Source of the DNA: Hydrogenophaga sp.
Lineage (GTDB): Bacteria > Pseudomonadota > Gammaproteobacteria > Burkholderiales > Burkholderiaceae_C
Direction: 5' to 3'
Assembly: GCF_025699295.1 (NCBI RefSeq)
Contig: NZ_JAILWB010000005.1
Span: 1 to 64,000 of the forward strand
Length of the DNA: 64,000 bases
Part shown: positions 17,604 through 28,465 of the stretch, in pieces
Layout: every line of letters starts with the position of its first letter
How positions within the stretch are numbered: position 1 is the first letter of the stretch
Notes under the pieces: generated by a model
Databases searched by the model: none
The model's input: the letters and a program-made list of their open reading frames with translations, nothing else
Told to the model about the DNA's origin: nothing
Made by a program: the position numbers and the translations under genes

Positions 17604-18245
17604 ATGCGCTGCCCGGTCTGCGAAGGCCCCGAAGGCCGGCCGTTCCAGGTCATCGATGGCCGCGCCTATGGCCGCTGCGGGTGCTGCGAGGCCACCTTTC
17701 TCCTGCCCGAACACTGGCCCACTCCCGAGGCCGAGCGCGCCGAGTACGCGCTGCACCGCAATGCGTCCGACGACGCGGGCTACCGTGGCTTCCTGCAGAC
17801 GGTGGTCGCCCCGCTGCTGCAACGCCTGCCGCCCGCGCAACACGGTCTCGACTACGGCTGCGGCCCCGGCCCTGTCCTGGCCTCGATGCTGCGCGAGGCC
17901 GGTCACACGGTCGCGCTGTACGACCCGGTCTACCAGCGGGACCCCACTCCGCTGACCGGCAGCTATCACTTCGTCACCTGCACCGAGGTGGCCGAACACT
18001 TCCACCGCCCGGCAGACGAATTCCGGCGGCTGGATGCGCTGCTCAGGCCCGGCGGCTGGCTGGCGCTCATGACCTGCTTCCAGACCGACGACGCGCGCTT
18101 CGCGCAGTGGCACTACCGGCGCGATCCGACCCATGTCGTGTTCTACCGCGAGGCCACGCTGCGCTGGCTCGCACGGCACCATGGCTGGCGCTGCGAGGTG
18201 CCGTGTGCCAATGTGGCACTGATGCAAAAGTCCGTCACCGGCTGA
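17604..18245 (+). CDS. Class I SAM-dependent methyltransferase with N-terminal Cys-rich segment
   Basis: A 213-residue protein. The N-terminal MRCPVCEG...YGRCGCCEATFLLP provides a CxxC...CxCC knuckle of the type found before some methyltransferase domains. The Rossmann motif I is LDYGCGPGPVLASMLREAGH, followed by LYDP (acidic end of strand 2) and VTCTEVAEHFHRPADEF, then LLRPGGWLALMTC. The substrate is unknown; similar proteins are annotated only as methyltransferase. The start follows yaeQ by 22 bp on the same strand. Confidence 0.82.
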   Translation: MRCPVCEGPEGRPFQVIDGRAYGRCGCCEATFLLPEHWPTPEAERAEYALHRNASDDAGYRGFLQTVVAPLLQRLPPAQHGLDYGCGPGPVLASMLREAGHTVALYDPVYQRDPTPLTGSYHFVTCTEVAEHFHRPADEFRRLDALLRPGGWLALMTCFQTDDARFAQWHYRRDPTHVVFYREATLRWLARHHGWRCEVPCANVALMQKSVTG

Positions 18246-18330
18246 CAGGCCGCTCGCGGTGCCCGTGAGACAATCGGCCCGGTGCGCACACGGGTGCCAC
18301 GCCCTTTCCCACAGCCTCTGGACACATACC

Positions 18331-18762
18331 ATGAACCGCTGCACAACTTCCACGCCATCCCGAGCCCGCAAGACCGCCGCCACCCTGTCGGCCATGCTCT
18401 GCCTGGGCTTCTTCAGCGCAGGCACCGCCCAGGCGCAAGCCGTGCAGCGCAACTTCCCCGACAAGGCCCTGCGCGGCGAGATGGTGGTGGTGCAGCCGCC
18501 GCTCGTGGCCATGGACGACCGGCCCACACGCCTGTCGCCGGGCGCCCGCATTCTTGACACCAGCAACCGCCTCGTGCGCTCGGCCACGCTGGTCAACAAG
18601 GAACTGGTGGTGAACTACACCATGGACCACCGAGGCCAGGTCCACCAGGTGTGGATCCTGACCGAGGCCGAGGCGAAGGAAAAGCGCCCCGGCTATGGCA
18701 CGCAGCGCAACTTCACCTTCGAGTCGCAGCAGGCCACCCCGGCCGCCACCACCTCCAACTGA
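18331..18762 (+). CDS. Exported protein of unknown function
   Basis: A 143-residue protein with a signal peptide (basic [12 protein letters not shown], hydrophobic [15 protein letters not shown], probable cleavage after AQA near residue 36). The mature part ([37 protein letters not shown], then [18 protein letters not shown]) has no motif I recognise. Similar short periplasmic proteins occur next to miaB in Burkholderiales (recollection). The gene ends 68 bp before miaB on the same strand. Confidence 0.75.
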   Translation: MNRCTTSTPSRARKTAATLSAMLCLGFFSAGTAQAQAVQRNFPDKALRGEMVVVQPPLVAMDDRPTRLSPGARILDTSNRLVRSATLVNKELVVNYTMDHRGQVHQVWILTEAEAKEKRPGYGTQRNFTFESQQATPAATTSN

Positions 18763-18830
18763 CGGCTGCCGCGCGCGGCCTGCACCACGGCCCTCCGGCC
18801 GGCGGCGTCCGTTCCCTCATTGGAATCGCC

Positions 18831-20183
18831 ATGAGCAAAAAAGTCTTCATCAAAACCTTCGGCTGCCAGATGAACGAGTACGACTCGGACAAGATGGCCG
18901 ACGTACTGGGCGCTGCCCAGGGCTATGTTCCGACGCAGGACGTGGAGGAGGCCGATCTGATCCTGTTCAACACCTGCTCGGTGCGCGAGAAGGCGCAGGA
19001 GAAGGTGTTCAGTGACCTCGGCCGCGTGCGGCACCTGAAGGAAAAAGGCGTGCTGATCGGCGTGGGTGGCTGCGTGGCCAGCCAGGAAGGTGCGGACATC
19101 ATCAAGCGCGCGCCCTATGTCGATGTGGTGTTCGGCCCGCAGACACTGCACCGCCTGCCCGAGATGCTGAACCAGCGCGCGCTGCAGGCGCTGCCGCAAG
19201 TCGACATCAGCTTTCCCGAGATCGAGAAGTTCGATCACCTGCCACCGGCCAGGGTAGACGGGGCCTCGGCCTTCGTCAGCATCATGGAAGGCTGTTCCAA
19301 GTACTGCAGCTACTGCGTCGTGCCCTACACCCGGGGCGAGGAAGTGAGCCGCCCGTTCGACGACGTGCTGGTGGAGGTAGCGGGCCTGGCCGACCAGGGC
19401 GTGAAGGAAGTGACCCTGCTGGGCCAGAACGTCAACGCCTACCGCGGCGCCATGGGCGAGACCAGCGAGATCGCCGACTTCGCGCTGCTGCTGGAGTACG
19501 TGGCCGACATTCCCGGCATCGAGCGCATCCGCTACACCACCAGCCACCCCAACGAATTCACGCCGCGGCTGATCGAGGCCTACGCGAAAATCCCGCAGCT
19601 CGTGAACCACCTGCACCTGCCGGTGCAGCACGGCAGCGACCGCATCCTCATGGCGATGAAGCGCGGCTACACCGCCATGGAATACAAGAGCACGGTGCGC
19701 AAGCTGCGCGCGATCCGCCCGGACCTCTCCCTCAGCAGCGACTTCATCGTCGGCTTCCCCGGCGAGACAGACGCCGACTTCGACAGGATGATGAAGCTGA
19801 TCCACGACGTCGGCTTCGACGCCAGCTTCAGCTTCATCTTCAGTCCGCGCCCGGGCACACCGGCGGCCAACCTTGCCGACGACACGCCGCACGCCGTGAA
19901 GCTCCAGCGCCTGCAGCATCTGCAGGCCGTGGTCGAGGACAACGTGCGCCGCATCAGCGCGTCGTGCGAGGGCACCGTGCAGCGCATCCTGGTGGAAGGC
20001 CGTTCGCGCAAGAGCGCCGACGAGTTCATGGGCCGCACCGAATGCAACCGCATCGTCAACTTCGACGGTGGCCCGCAGGCCGCGCGCCTGGTGGGGCAGA
20101 TGATCGATGTGCGCATCACCGAGGCCAGGCCCCATTCCCTGCGCGGCGCGGTGCTGGTGCGCGAAGAAGCCGCGCCAGTGTGA
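18831..20183 (+). CDS. miaB: tRNA-2-methylthio-N6-dimethylallyladenosine synthase MiaB
   Basis: Radical-SAM methylthiotransferase that converts i6A37 to ms2i6A37 in tRNAs reading UNN codons. The 450 residues show the N-terminal UPF0004 domain with three cluster Cys ([31 protein letters not shown]), the radical-SAM CxxxCxxC motif [14 protein letters not shown] with its preceding [17 protein letters not shown], and a C-terminal TRAM domain ([13 protein letters not shown]...MIDVRITEA). The last codons overlap the GTG start of glrK, so miaB may head the glrK-qseG-glrR operon. Confidence 0.96.
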   Translation: MSKKVFIKTFGCQMNEYDSDKMADVLGAAQGYVPTQDVEEADLILFNTCSVREKAQEKVFSDLGRVRHLKEKGVLIGVGGCVASQEGADIIKRAPYVDVVFGPQTLHRLPEMLNQRALQALPQVDISFPEIEKFDHLPPARVDGASAFVSIMEGCSKYCSYCVVPYTRGEEVSRPFDDVLVEVAGLADQGVKEVTLLGQNVNAYRGAMGETSEIADFALLLEYVADIPGIERIRYTTSHPNEFTPRLIEAYAKIPQLVNHLHLPVQHGSDRILMAMKRGYTAMEYKSTVRKLRAIRPDLSLSSDFIVGFPGETDADFDRMMKLIHDVGFDASFSFIFSPRPGTPAANLADDTPHAVKLQRLQHLQAVVEDNVRRISASCEGTVQRILVEGRSRKSADEFMGRTECNRIVNFDGGPQAARLVGQMIDVRITEARPHSLRGAVLVREEAAPV

Positions 20184-21598
20184 AACCGCTGCGCTTCTCG
20201 TTCCAGCAGCTGCTGCTGGTCGCGTTCCTGCTGATCGGCGCGCTGCTCGGCGCGGCCGCGCTGCGCGCCCTCTTCTCGCTCGAGTCCCTGATGGCGCAAA
20301 GCCGTGAGAGCGCGGCCCAGGCGATCGCGCTTTCGACCGCGGCGCAGTCGCTCTCCGAACGCAGCCTGACCATGGAGCGCGCGGCGCGCCAGTCGCTGGT
20401 GCTGCGCGACAGCCAGCTGCGCCGGCGCTTCGACGAGGCATCGGGCAACGCCCGCGACATCCTGCGCCGGCTTGAGGACAACGAGCTGCCGCCCGAATAC
20501 GCCACCCACTGGCGCCAGCAGCTCGACGTCATCACCGAGCTGCTCGATGGCCCGCCCGAGACCGCGCTGGACCGCGAACGCGACGTGGCGCGCGCCTTTC
20601 GCGAGATCGACGGCCACAGTGCCTCGATCGCGCAGAAGGTGCAATCCATCATCGGCGCGCGCAACGACGCGCTGCAGGCCCGCTTCGAAACCAGCCGCCA
20701 GCAGCTCACGCAGCAGGTGGTGGGCTCGATCGGCATCGCCGCCGTGCTCGCGCTGGCTTTCGGCATCTGGCTGGCGCGGCCGTTCAAGCGGCTGGAGAAA
20801 GCCATCCAGGGACTGGGCGAAAACCGGCTCGACCTGCCCATCGACATTCCTGGTCCGAGCGACGTGCGGCGCGTGAGTCAGCAACTGGACTGGCTGCGCC
20901 AGCGCCTGACCGAGCTCGACGCCGACAAGGCGCGCTTCCTGCGCCACATCTCGCACGAACTCAAGACGCCACTGGCCTCGCTGCACGAAGGCGTGGCGGT
21001 GCTGGGCGACGGCGTGGCCGGCGCGCTCAACCCGAACCAGGCCGAGGTGGTGCACATCCTGCAGCACAACACGCAGTTGCTGCAGCACCAGATCGAGGCG
21101 CTGCTGCGCTTCAACGCCGCCGCCTTCGAGGCGCGCCAGCTCCGGCGCGAGCGCACCGACCTGCTGGCCCTCATCGAAGATCAGGTCGACAGCCAGCGCC
21201 TGCGCTGGCAGGCCCAGGCCCTGACGGTGCGCGTCGAGGGTGAGCCGGTCACGCTGCCGCTGGACCGCGAGAAGATCGCCTCGGCCGTGGGCAATCTGCT
21301 GTCCAACGCGATCCGCTTCTCGCCGCACGGCGGCCACATCCGGCTGGTGCTGCACGACCTGCCAGGGCACGCCTGCATCGACATCGTTGATCAGGGCCCG
21401 GGCGTGGCCGACGTGGACCGCGACCGCATCTTCGAACCGTTCTACCGCGGCGAACGGCAGCCCCAGGGCGCGGTGCGTGGCAGCGGCATCGGTCTGTCCA
21501 TCGTGCACGAGTACATTCTGGCCCACGGCGGCCGCATCACCCTGCTGCCCCAGCGCCAGGGCGCCCACTTCCGCATCGACCTTCCCCATGCCAACTGA
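20180..21598 (+). CDS. glrK: Sensor histidine kinase GlrK (QseE-like)
   Basis: Inner-membrane sensor kinase of 472 residues. TM1 lies at about residues 10-30, a periplasmic helical region runs to about 170, TM2 ([20 protein letters not shown]) follows, then a HAMP segment, the H-box [19 protein letters not shown] with phosphoacceptor His259, and an HATPase domain (N-box [13 protein letters not shown]1 [15 protein letters not shown]-box IFEPFYRG, G2 [12 protein letters not shown]). The GTG start overlaps the miaB stop. The gene order glrK-qseG-glrR is the same as in enterobacteria, which supports the assignment. Confidence 0.88.
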   Translation: MKPLRFSFQQLLLVAFLLIGALLGAAALRALFSLESLMAQSRESAAQAIALSTAAQSLSERSLTMERAARQSLVLRDSQLRRRFDEASGNARDILRRLEDNELPPEYATHWRQQLDVITELLDGPPETALDRERDVARAFREIDGHSASIAQKVQSIIGARNDALQARFETSRQQLTQQVVGSIGIAAVLALAFGIWLARPFKRLEKAIQGLGENRLDLPIDIPGPSDVRRVSQQLDWLRQRLTELDADKARFLRHISHELKTPLASLHEGVAVLGDGVAGALNPNQAEVVHILQHNTQLLQHQIEALLRFNAAAFEARQLRRERTDLLALIEDQVDSQRLRWQAQALTVRVEGEPVTLPLDREKIASAVGNLLSNAIRFSPHGGHIRLVLHDLPGHACIDIVDQGPGVADVDRDRIFEPFYRGERQPQGAVRGSGIGLSIVHEYILAHGGRITLLPQRQGAHFRIDLPHAN

Positions 21599-22279
21599 TC
21601 TTCTCCGGCCTTGCCATCCCACCCGCCTGGCCCGCGCCGGCCACGGCACCTGCGCCGCCCTGCTGAGCTTCTGGCTGGCCGCATGCGGCACCGCGCCCAC
21701 CGCAACGGCCTACGAAGGCGCCACACCAATGGTGGCTGCTGATGTGTCGCCGGCACCGCCTCCACCGGCGGTCACGCCGGTGCCGGTACAGCCGTCCCCC
21801 GCAGACCCGCCCGTGGTGCTGGATGCGCGCACCCCACCCGTGCCCGACGTGCTCACCGCCCTGCTCACCTACGCCGAACGGCTGCGCGCGCTCAGCAGCA
21901 CCGAGCTCGCCGCCGAAATCGTCGTACAGGGCGACCCGGGCAACGTGCCCCTGCGCCAGATGCAGCTCGCGCTGGCGCTGGCGCAGACGCACGCACCGGT
22001 GGACACGGCGCGCGCGCTAGGGCTGGCGCAGCGCGTGGTCGCCCACCCGGGGCCCGAGAGCGTGCCGCTCAAGCCGCTGGCACGGCTGCTTGCCAACCGT
22101 CTGGCGAACCAGCGCCGGCTCGAGGACGCGGCAGAGCGCCAGGCCCAGCAACTGCGCGACGCGCAACGCCGCATCGAACAACTCAGCGACCGGCTCGAGG
22201 CCATGCGCGCGATCGAGCGCAGCCTCACCACCCGCCCGCCTGTCACCTCCCCCAACGGCGGCGCACGCCCCACGCCACC

Positions 22280-22283
<4 letters not shown>
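21588..22283 (+). CDS. QseG-like lipoprotein
   Basis: A 231-residue predicted lipoprotein. The signal segment GTCAALLSFWLAAC ends in a lipobox (LAAC, Cys at about 33). A Pro/Ala-rich linker follows, then a helical region and a C-terminal coiled coil (AERQAQQLRDAQRRIEQLSDRLEAM). Its place between the GlrK and GlrR genes matches E. coli QseG, an outer-membrane lipoprotein that interacts with the GlrK sensor. Similarity is positional and architectural rather than strong in sequence. It overlaps glrK by 11 bp and glrR by 4 bp. Confidence 0.7.
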
Positions 22284-23686
<1,403 letters not shown>

Positions 23687-23737
23687 CAACGCAACATCCT
23701 TGTTTTTGCTGGGATTTTTCCAGCGCGTCGCAGGGCC

Positions 23738-23755
23738 TGTCGCCATCCGGCGACA
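23738..23755. promoter_or_regulatory. Putative GlrR upstream activator site 2
   Basis: TGTCGCCATCCGGCGACA, TGTC-N10-GACA with further inner dyad symmetry (TGTCGCC/GGCGACA). Its centre is 67 bp from that of site 1 and it lies about 100 bp upstream of the -24/-12 element, a usual distance for NtrC-type enhancers. Confidence 0.62.
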
Positions 23756-23850
23756 AAACCACGGGACTGCACCCATCCTGCAAGCGGTTGAACCTGCCGC
23801 ATACATCCGGATACCTTCAAAAGCGTTGATCCGTATGGGTTTTCTGGCCC

Positions 23851-23865
23851 TGGCACAGGGTTTGC
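23851..23865 (+). promoter_or_regulatory. Sigma-54 (-24/-12) promoter of opgGH
   Basis: TGGCAC-AGGGT-TTGC matches the RpoN consensus TGGCAC-N5-TTGC at every defined base, with the GG and GC doublets 12 bp apart. The predicted start is at about 23877, next to the opgG ATG at 23878. An in-frame stop at 23869-23871 excludes an earlier start, so this transcript would be nearly leaderless. Confidence 0.7.
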
Positions 23866-23877
23866 CCTTAGACGGGT

Positions 23878-25449
23878 ATGCCCCTCGCCATCCACCCGTT
23901 TTTCACCGCCAGACGCCCGCGCGCCTGGGCCGTGTCCGGTGCCCTGCTGCTCCTGCTGTGCGGGGCGTCGGCCCATGCCCAGCGCCTTGACTGGGACAGC
24001 CTGAGTCAGCTCGCGCAAGCCCGCGCGCAGCAGCCCTTTGTGGCAAACGGCGACAAGCTGCCTGCCGAACTGGCAACCATCACCTACGACCAGCTGCGCG
24101 ACATCCGCTTCAGGACCGACCGCTCCGTCTGGCGCAGCCTGAACCTGCCGTTTGAAACCCAGTTCTTCCATCTCGGCCTGTACCAGACCGAGCCGGTGCG
24201 CATCCACGAACTCCTGGCCGATGGCACGGTGAGCCACCTGCCCTACCGGGGTACGGATTTCGACTACGGCAAGAACACCTTCGACACCAGCCGCTGGGGC
24301 GACCTCGGTCACGCCGGCTTCCGGCTGCACTACCCGCTCAACGGCGCCGCCTACAAGGACGAGCTGGTGGTGTTCCAGGGCGCGAGCTACTTTCGCGCGC
24401 TCGGTGCCGGCCAGGGCTACGGCCTGTCGGCGCGCGGCCTGGCCATCGACACGGTGGGCGGCAGCGGCGAGGAGTTTCCGCGCTTCACCGAGTTCTGGCT
24501 GCAGCGACCGAGCGCCGAAGCGACCGAGGTCACCGTGCTGGCACTGCTCGAATCGCCGCGCGCCACCGGCGCCTACCGCTTCGTCATCCGCCCCGGCCAG
24601 CAGACCACCACCACAGTGAACGCGCGGATCTATCTGCGCGCGGGCACCTCCCCGGTGAACACACTGGGCATCGCGCCGCTCACCAGCATGTTCCTCTCGG
24701 GCGAGAACCAGCCCTTGCCGGGCGACTTCCGCCCCGAGGTGCACGACTCAGACGGCCTGATGATGGTCAGTGGCGAGGGCGAGTGGTTGTGGCGCCCGCT
24801 GCAGCGCCCCAAGGCCGTCACGGTCAGCTCCTTCACCCTGCGCAACCCGCGCGGCTTCGGCCTGATGCAGCGCGACCGCGCCTTCACCAGCTACGAGGAC
24901 GTGGAAGCGCGCTACGAGCGCCGCCCCAGCGCCTGGGTCAAACCCCTGGGCGACTGGGGCGCCGGCCGCGTGGAACTGGTGCAACTGCCCGCGCCCGACG
25001 AGACGCACGACAACGTCGTCGCCTACTGGGTGCCGGCGCAACTGCCCGCGGCCGGCGAGCCGCTGGAGTTGAGCTACGAAATCGCCTGGCAGGGTGACGA
25101 GCAGCAGCGCCCGCCATCGAGCTGGGTGACGCAGACGCGCCTCGGCTACGGCTTCACCCGGCTCTCCGTGGCCGAGCAGGCGCGTCAGCCGCAGTACGTG
25201 ATCGATTTCGCCGGCCCTGCGCTCGAAGCCCTGCCCGCCGACGCCGTGGTGAAGGCTGTCGTCACCGCGAACGCCAACGGCCGCCTGCTCGAAACCCTGG
25301 CCTACCCCAACCCCGCCACGCGCAGCTGGCGCGTGACCCTGCGCGTCGAGCGCCTGGACGCGACGCAGCCGGTCGAGCTGCGCGCCTTTCTGCAACACCA
25401 CAACGACACCGTGAGCGAAACATGGACACATCTGCTGCTACCCGAATGA
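23878..25449 (+). CDS. opgG: Glucans biosynthesis protein OpgG/OpgD (MdoG)
   Basis: Periplasmic protein needed for osmoregulated periplasmic glucan (OPG) synthesis. The 523 residues begin with a signal peptide (basic TARRPRAWAV, hydrophobic SGALLLLLCGASAHAQ). The large N-terminal beta-sandwich domain has FDWDSL-like RLDWDSLSQLAQARA, ITYDQLRDIRFRTDRSVWR, AYKDELVVFQGASYFRALGAGQGYGLSARGLAIDT and the conserved EEFPRFTEFW. A smaller Ig-like C-terminal domain follows. It partners OpgH, encoded next with an overlap. OpgG and OpgD are close paralogues; the opgH linkage favours OpgG. Confidence 0.93.
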   Translation: MPLAIHPFFTARRPRAWAVSGALLLLLCGASAHAQRLDWDSLSQLAQARAQQPFVANGDKLPAELATITYDQLRDIRFRTDRSVWRSLNLPFETQFFHLGLYQTEPVRIHELLADGTVSHLPYRGTDFDYGKNTFDTSRWGDLGHAGFRLHYPLNGAAYKDELVVFQGASYFRALGAGQGYGLSARGLAIDTVGGSGEEFPRFTEFWLQRPSAEATEVTVLALLESPRATGAYRFVIRPGQQTTTTVNARIYLRAGTSPVNTLGIAPLTSMFLSGENQPLPGDFRPEVHDSDGLMMVSGEGEWLWRPLQRPKAVTVSSFTLRNPRGFGLMQRDRAFTSYEDVEARYERRPSAWVKPLGDWGAGRVELVQLPAPDETHDNVVAYWVPAQLPAAGEPLELSYEIAWQGDEQQRPPSSWVTQTRLGYGFTRLSVAEQARQPQYVIDFAGPALEALPADAVVKAVVTANANGRLLETLAYPNPATRSWRVTLRVERLDATQPVELRAFLQHHNDTVSETWTHLLLPE

Positions 25450-27452
25450 CCCCCACCACACCGGAGCGCATCCTGGCCACTTCGCACAACCGCGGTGCCC
25501 TGCTGCGCGAGGAGCGCCACCCGAATGCCGTGACGGCGCCGCCGATCAACCGGGGATCCATGGTGCCCCGCCCCTGGCGCGGCTTCTGGAACAGCATCGG
25601 CACCGCCGTGCTGAGCACGGCCAGCCGGGCACTGCCACCGCGCGCGCCGGCCGCGGCCACCGGTGCGACCACCGCGCCGCGTCTGGCCTGGCAGGCCGCG
25701 GCCAACCGCCGGCGCGCCGTGTTCGCCCTGCTCACCGTGTTGAGCACGGCGTTCGCCACCAGCCTGTTCGCCGACGCCCAGCCAATGCACGAAAACATGT
25801 GGCTGCAATACGGACAGCTCGCGCTGTTCGGTCTGCTCTCGGCCTGGGTCGTGACCGGTTTCGTGACCGCCCTGATGGGCTTCTGGGTCTCGCTGTACGG
25901 TGACCGCCACACGTTGCGCGCCGCCGATGTGCGCGAGCACCCGATGAACCCGGACGCGCGCACCGCGGTCATCATGCCGATCTGCAACGAAGATGTGGCC
26001 ACCGTGTTCGCCGGCCTGCGCGCCACCTGCGAATCGCTTGCCGCCACCGGCCACGCCGGCCAGTTCGACGTGTTCGTGCTCTCCGACAGCTACGACCCCG
26101 CCATCGCCCGGGCCGAGCGCACGGCATGGGAAGACTTGCGCGCCGCTCTCGCCGCCCAGCCCGAGCTGCCGCAGATCGAGGTGTACTACCGCCTGCGCAC
26201 GCGCCGCACCCACCGCAAGGCCGGCAACGTGGCCGACTTCTGCCGCCGCTGGGGCAAGGACTACCGCTACATGGTGGTGCTCGACGCCGACAGCGTCATG
26301 AGCGGCAGCTGCCTGGTCTCCATGGTCAAGCTGATGGAAGCCCACCCCCAGGCCGGCATCGTGCAGACCGCCACCCAGGCCATCGGCCACGCCACGCTGC
26401 ACGCGCGCGCGCAGCAGTTCGGCTCGCGCGTGACGGGCCGCCTGTTCACGCTGGGCATGCAGTTCTGGCAACTGGGCGAATCGCACTACTGGGGCCACAA
26501 CGCGATCATCCGCGTCGAGCCGTTCATGAGGTACTGCGCGCTGGCACCCATCAAGGGCACGGGCGGCATGTCCGGCGGCATCCTGTCGCACGACTTCGTC
26601 GAGGCCGCGCTGATGCGCCGCGCCGGCTACCACGTGTGGCTGGTTTCCGATCTCACCGGCAGCTACGAGCAGCAGCCGCCCGACCTGCTGAGCGAACTTC
26701 AGCGCGACCGCCGCTGGTGCCAGGGCAACCTGCAGAACTCGCGCCTGATGGCCGAACCCGGCATCCACCGCGTGCACCGCGCGATGTTCGCCATCGGCGC
26801 CATGTCCTACCTGTCGGCGCCGCTGTGGCTGGCCTTCCTGAGCATCGGCACGGCTCTGTGGACCGCGGGTGGTGCCAGCACCGTGCCGAGCTGGCAGGCC
26901 GTGCCCGACGAGTTGCGCGCACTGTGGATGTGGACGCTCACCATGCTGTTCATGCCGCGCGTGCTGGGCCTGCTGGCGGTGTTCATGAAGGGCGAGCAGA
27001 AGTCCTTCGGCGGCACGGCCGGCCTGCTCGGCAGCTCGGCGGTAGAGACGCTGCTGGCCGTGATGCAGGCGCCGATCCGGATGCTGGCGCATTCGCTGTT
27101 CGTGCTGGTGGCCATCACCGGCATCAAGCTCGAATGGAAGTCGCCCCCACGCGAAGCGGCCGGCGTGAGCTGGCGCGACGCCGTGGCCCGGCTGGCGCCG
27201 ATGACGATCGTCATCGGCCTGCTGGGCCTGGCGGTGGCCGTAATCAACGCCAGCGCGCTGATCTGGCTCGCGCCGGTGGCGCTGCCGCTGCTGCTGGCCG
27301 TGCCGCTGACGGTAGCCACCAGTCACGTGGACCTGGGCGCCTGGATGCGCTCGCGCGGCGTGCTGCTGGTGCCCGAGGAAGCCTGGTCACCGGCCGTGCT
27401 GCGCCGCGCCTGGCGGCATGCGAGCCGGTTCGCGCTTCCTCAGGCAGTCTGA
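25422..27452 (+). CDS. opgH: Glucans biosynthesis glucosyltransferase OpgH (MdoH)
   Basis: Inner-membrane GT2 glucosyltransferase that polymerises the beta-1,2 glucan backbone from UDP-glucose. The 676 residues are shorter than the ~850 of E. coli OpgH, mainly at the ends. It has two N-terminal helices near 110-160, then the catalytic domain: AVIMPICNEDVATVFAGL, VFVLSDSYD, MVVLDADSVM (DxD) and DRRWCQGNL (Q/RxxRW). Four or more C-terminal helices follow. The ATG at 25422 overlaps opgG by 28 bp; a second in-frame ATG at 25446 overlaps its stop as ATGA and is an alternative start. Confidence 0.94.
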   Translation: MDTSAATRMTPTTPERILATSHNRGALLREERHPNAVTAPPINRGSMVPRPWRGFWNSIGTAVLSTASRALPPRAPAAATGATTAPRLAWQAAANRRRAVFALLTVLSTAFATSLFADAQPMHENMWLQYGQLALFGLLSAWVVTGFVTALMGFWVSLYGDRHTLRAADVREHPMNPDARTAVIMPICNEDVATVFAGLRATCESLAATGHAGQFDVFVLSDSYDPAIARAERTAWEDLRAALAAQPELPQIEVYYRLRTRRTHRKAGNVADFCRRWGKDYRYMVVLDADSVMSGSCLVSMVKLMEAHPQAGIVQTATQAIGHATLHARAQQFGSRVTGRLFTLGMQFWQLGESHYWGHNAIIRVEPFMRYCALAPIKGTGGMSGGILSHDFVEAALMRRAGYHVWLVSDLTGSYEQQPPDLLSELQRDRRWCQGNLQNSRLMAEPGIHRVHRAMFAIGAMSYLSAPLWLAFLSIGTALWTAGGASTVPSWQAVPDELRALWMWTLTMLFMPRVLGLLAVFMKGEQKSFGGTAGLLGSSAVETLLAVMQAPIRMLAHSLFVLVAITGIKLEWKSPPREAAGVSWRDAVARLAPMTIVIGLLGLAVAVINASALIWLAPVALPLLLAVPLTVATSHVDLGAWMRSRGVLLVPEEAWSPAVLRRAWRHASRFALPQAV

Positions 27453-27550
27453 CTTTTTGCCCGCATTCGGTCTCGCGCCGCCGGGTGGGCGAGGACGGCT
27501 GGGCTGGGTACGCGTTCTCCGGCCTGGCGCGAGGTCGATGAGCGAAATAC

Positions 27551-28465
27551 CTATGACCGCTGAAGAAGCACCGAAGACCACCAGCCTCCGAGCTGGTTCA
27601 CCACCAGCCCCATGAGCACCAGCCCCGTGCCCAGCCACTGCAGCGGCAGCGGCCACTCGCCGAAGAACATCCACGCCGCCCACAAACCCACCACCGGCAC
27701 CAGCAGCGAAAACGGCGTGACGCGTCCCGCCGGGTGGCGCTTGAGCAGTCGCGTCCACAGGCTGTAGGCCAGCAGGGTGGCCAGCCAGGCCAGGAACAGA
27801 ACCGAGAGAACCGCCGGCCAGGTGATTCCCGCCAGTTGATCCAGCACGGTGCGCGGCCCGTCCATCCACAGCGCCAGCGCCACGAAGGGCAGGATGGGGA
27901 ACAGGCTGCTCCAGACGATGAAGGGAAAGGGCTCGTAGTCGGCCACCCGGCTGGCCAGGCGCGCGACCAGATTGGAGACGGCCCACATGAAGGCCGCCGA
28001 GAGCGTGAGCACGAAACCCGCCAGCGTCATCTGCCCCGGTCCATCGCCGTGCGCGGTGGCGATCAGCAGCAGCCCGCCCAGTGCCACAACCAGGCCCAGG
28101 CCCTGCGACCAGCGGGCGCGTTCACCCAGCACCGGCACCGCCAGCAACAGCGTGAAGAAGGCCTGCGTCTGCATCACCACCGAGGCCATGCCCGCCGTCA
28201 TGCCCAATTGCAGGCCCAGGAACAAAAAGCCGAACTGGCCCAGGCCCTGCGCCAGGCCGTAGCCCGCGACATAGCGCCAGGGCAGGCGCGGAAAACGGAC
28301 GAACAGCAGGAACGGCAGCGCGGCGGCGGCAAAGCGCAACGCGCCCAGCAGCATTGGGCCGATGCCCTGCAACCCCACCTTCATCACGACGAAGTTCAGG
28401 CCCCAGATGACCACCACCGCGAGCGCGCGCAGCAGGTCGCCGCGCGAGAGTGGCAACGCGTTCAC
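27551..28465 (-). CDS. EamA/DMT-family transporter
   Basis: A 304-residue drug/metabolite transporter with two EamA repeats and ten hydrophobic helices, beginning LRALAVVVIWGLNFVVMKVGL and ending GLVLMGLVVNQLGGW. The SVVMQTQAFFTLLLAVPVLGE signature of repeat 1 and the SLLVPVVGLWAAWMFFGEWP signature of repeat 2 are typical of the YdcZ/RhtA-like amino-acid or metabolite exporter group. The start is a GTG overlapping the stop of the upstream epimerase gene (GTGA). It is the last gene of the five-gene leftward cluster; the substrate is unknown. Confidence 0.85.
   Translation of the reverse strand: MNALPLSRGDLLRALAVVVIWGLNFVVMKVGLQGIGPMLLGALRFAAAALPFLLFVRFPRLPWRYVAGYGLAQGLGQFGFLFLGLQLGMTAGMASVVMQTQAFFTLLLAVPVLGERARWSQGLGLVVALGGLLLIATAHGDGPGQMTLAGFVLTLSAAFMWAVSNLVARLASRVADYEPFPFIVWSSLFPILPFVALALWMDGPRTVLDQLAGITWPAVLSVLFLAWLATLLAYSLWTRLLKRHPAGRVTPFSLLVPVVGLWAAWMFFGEWPLPLQWLGTGLVLMGLVVNQLGGWWSSVLLQRS

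Noticed and set aside
18693-20441. A 582-codon open frame antisense to miaB
   Set aside because: Mirror frame of a fully motif-supported MiaB; no recognisable protein features of its own.
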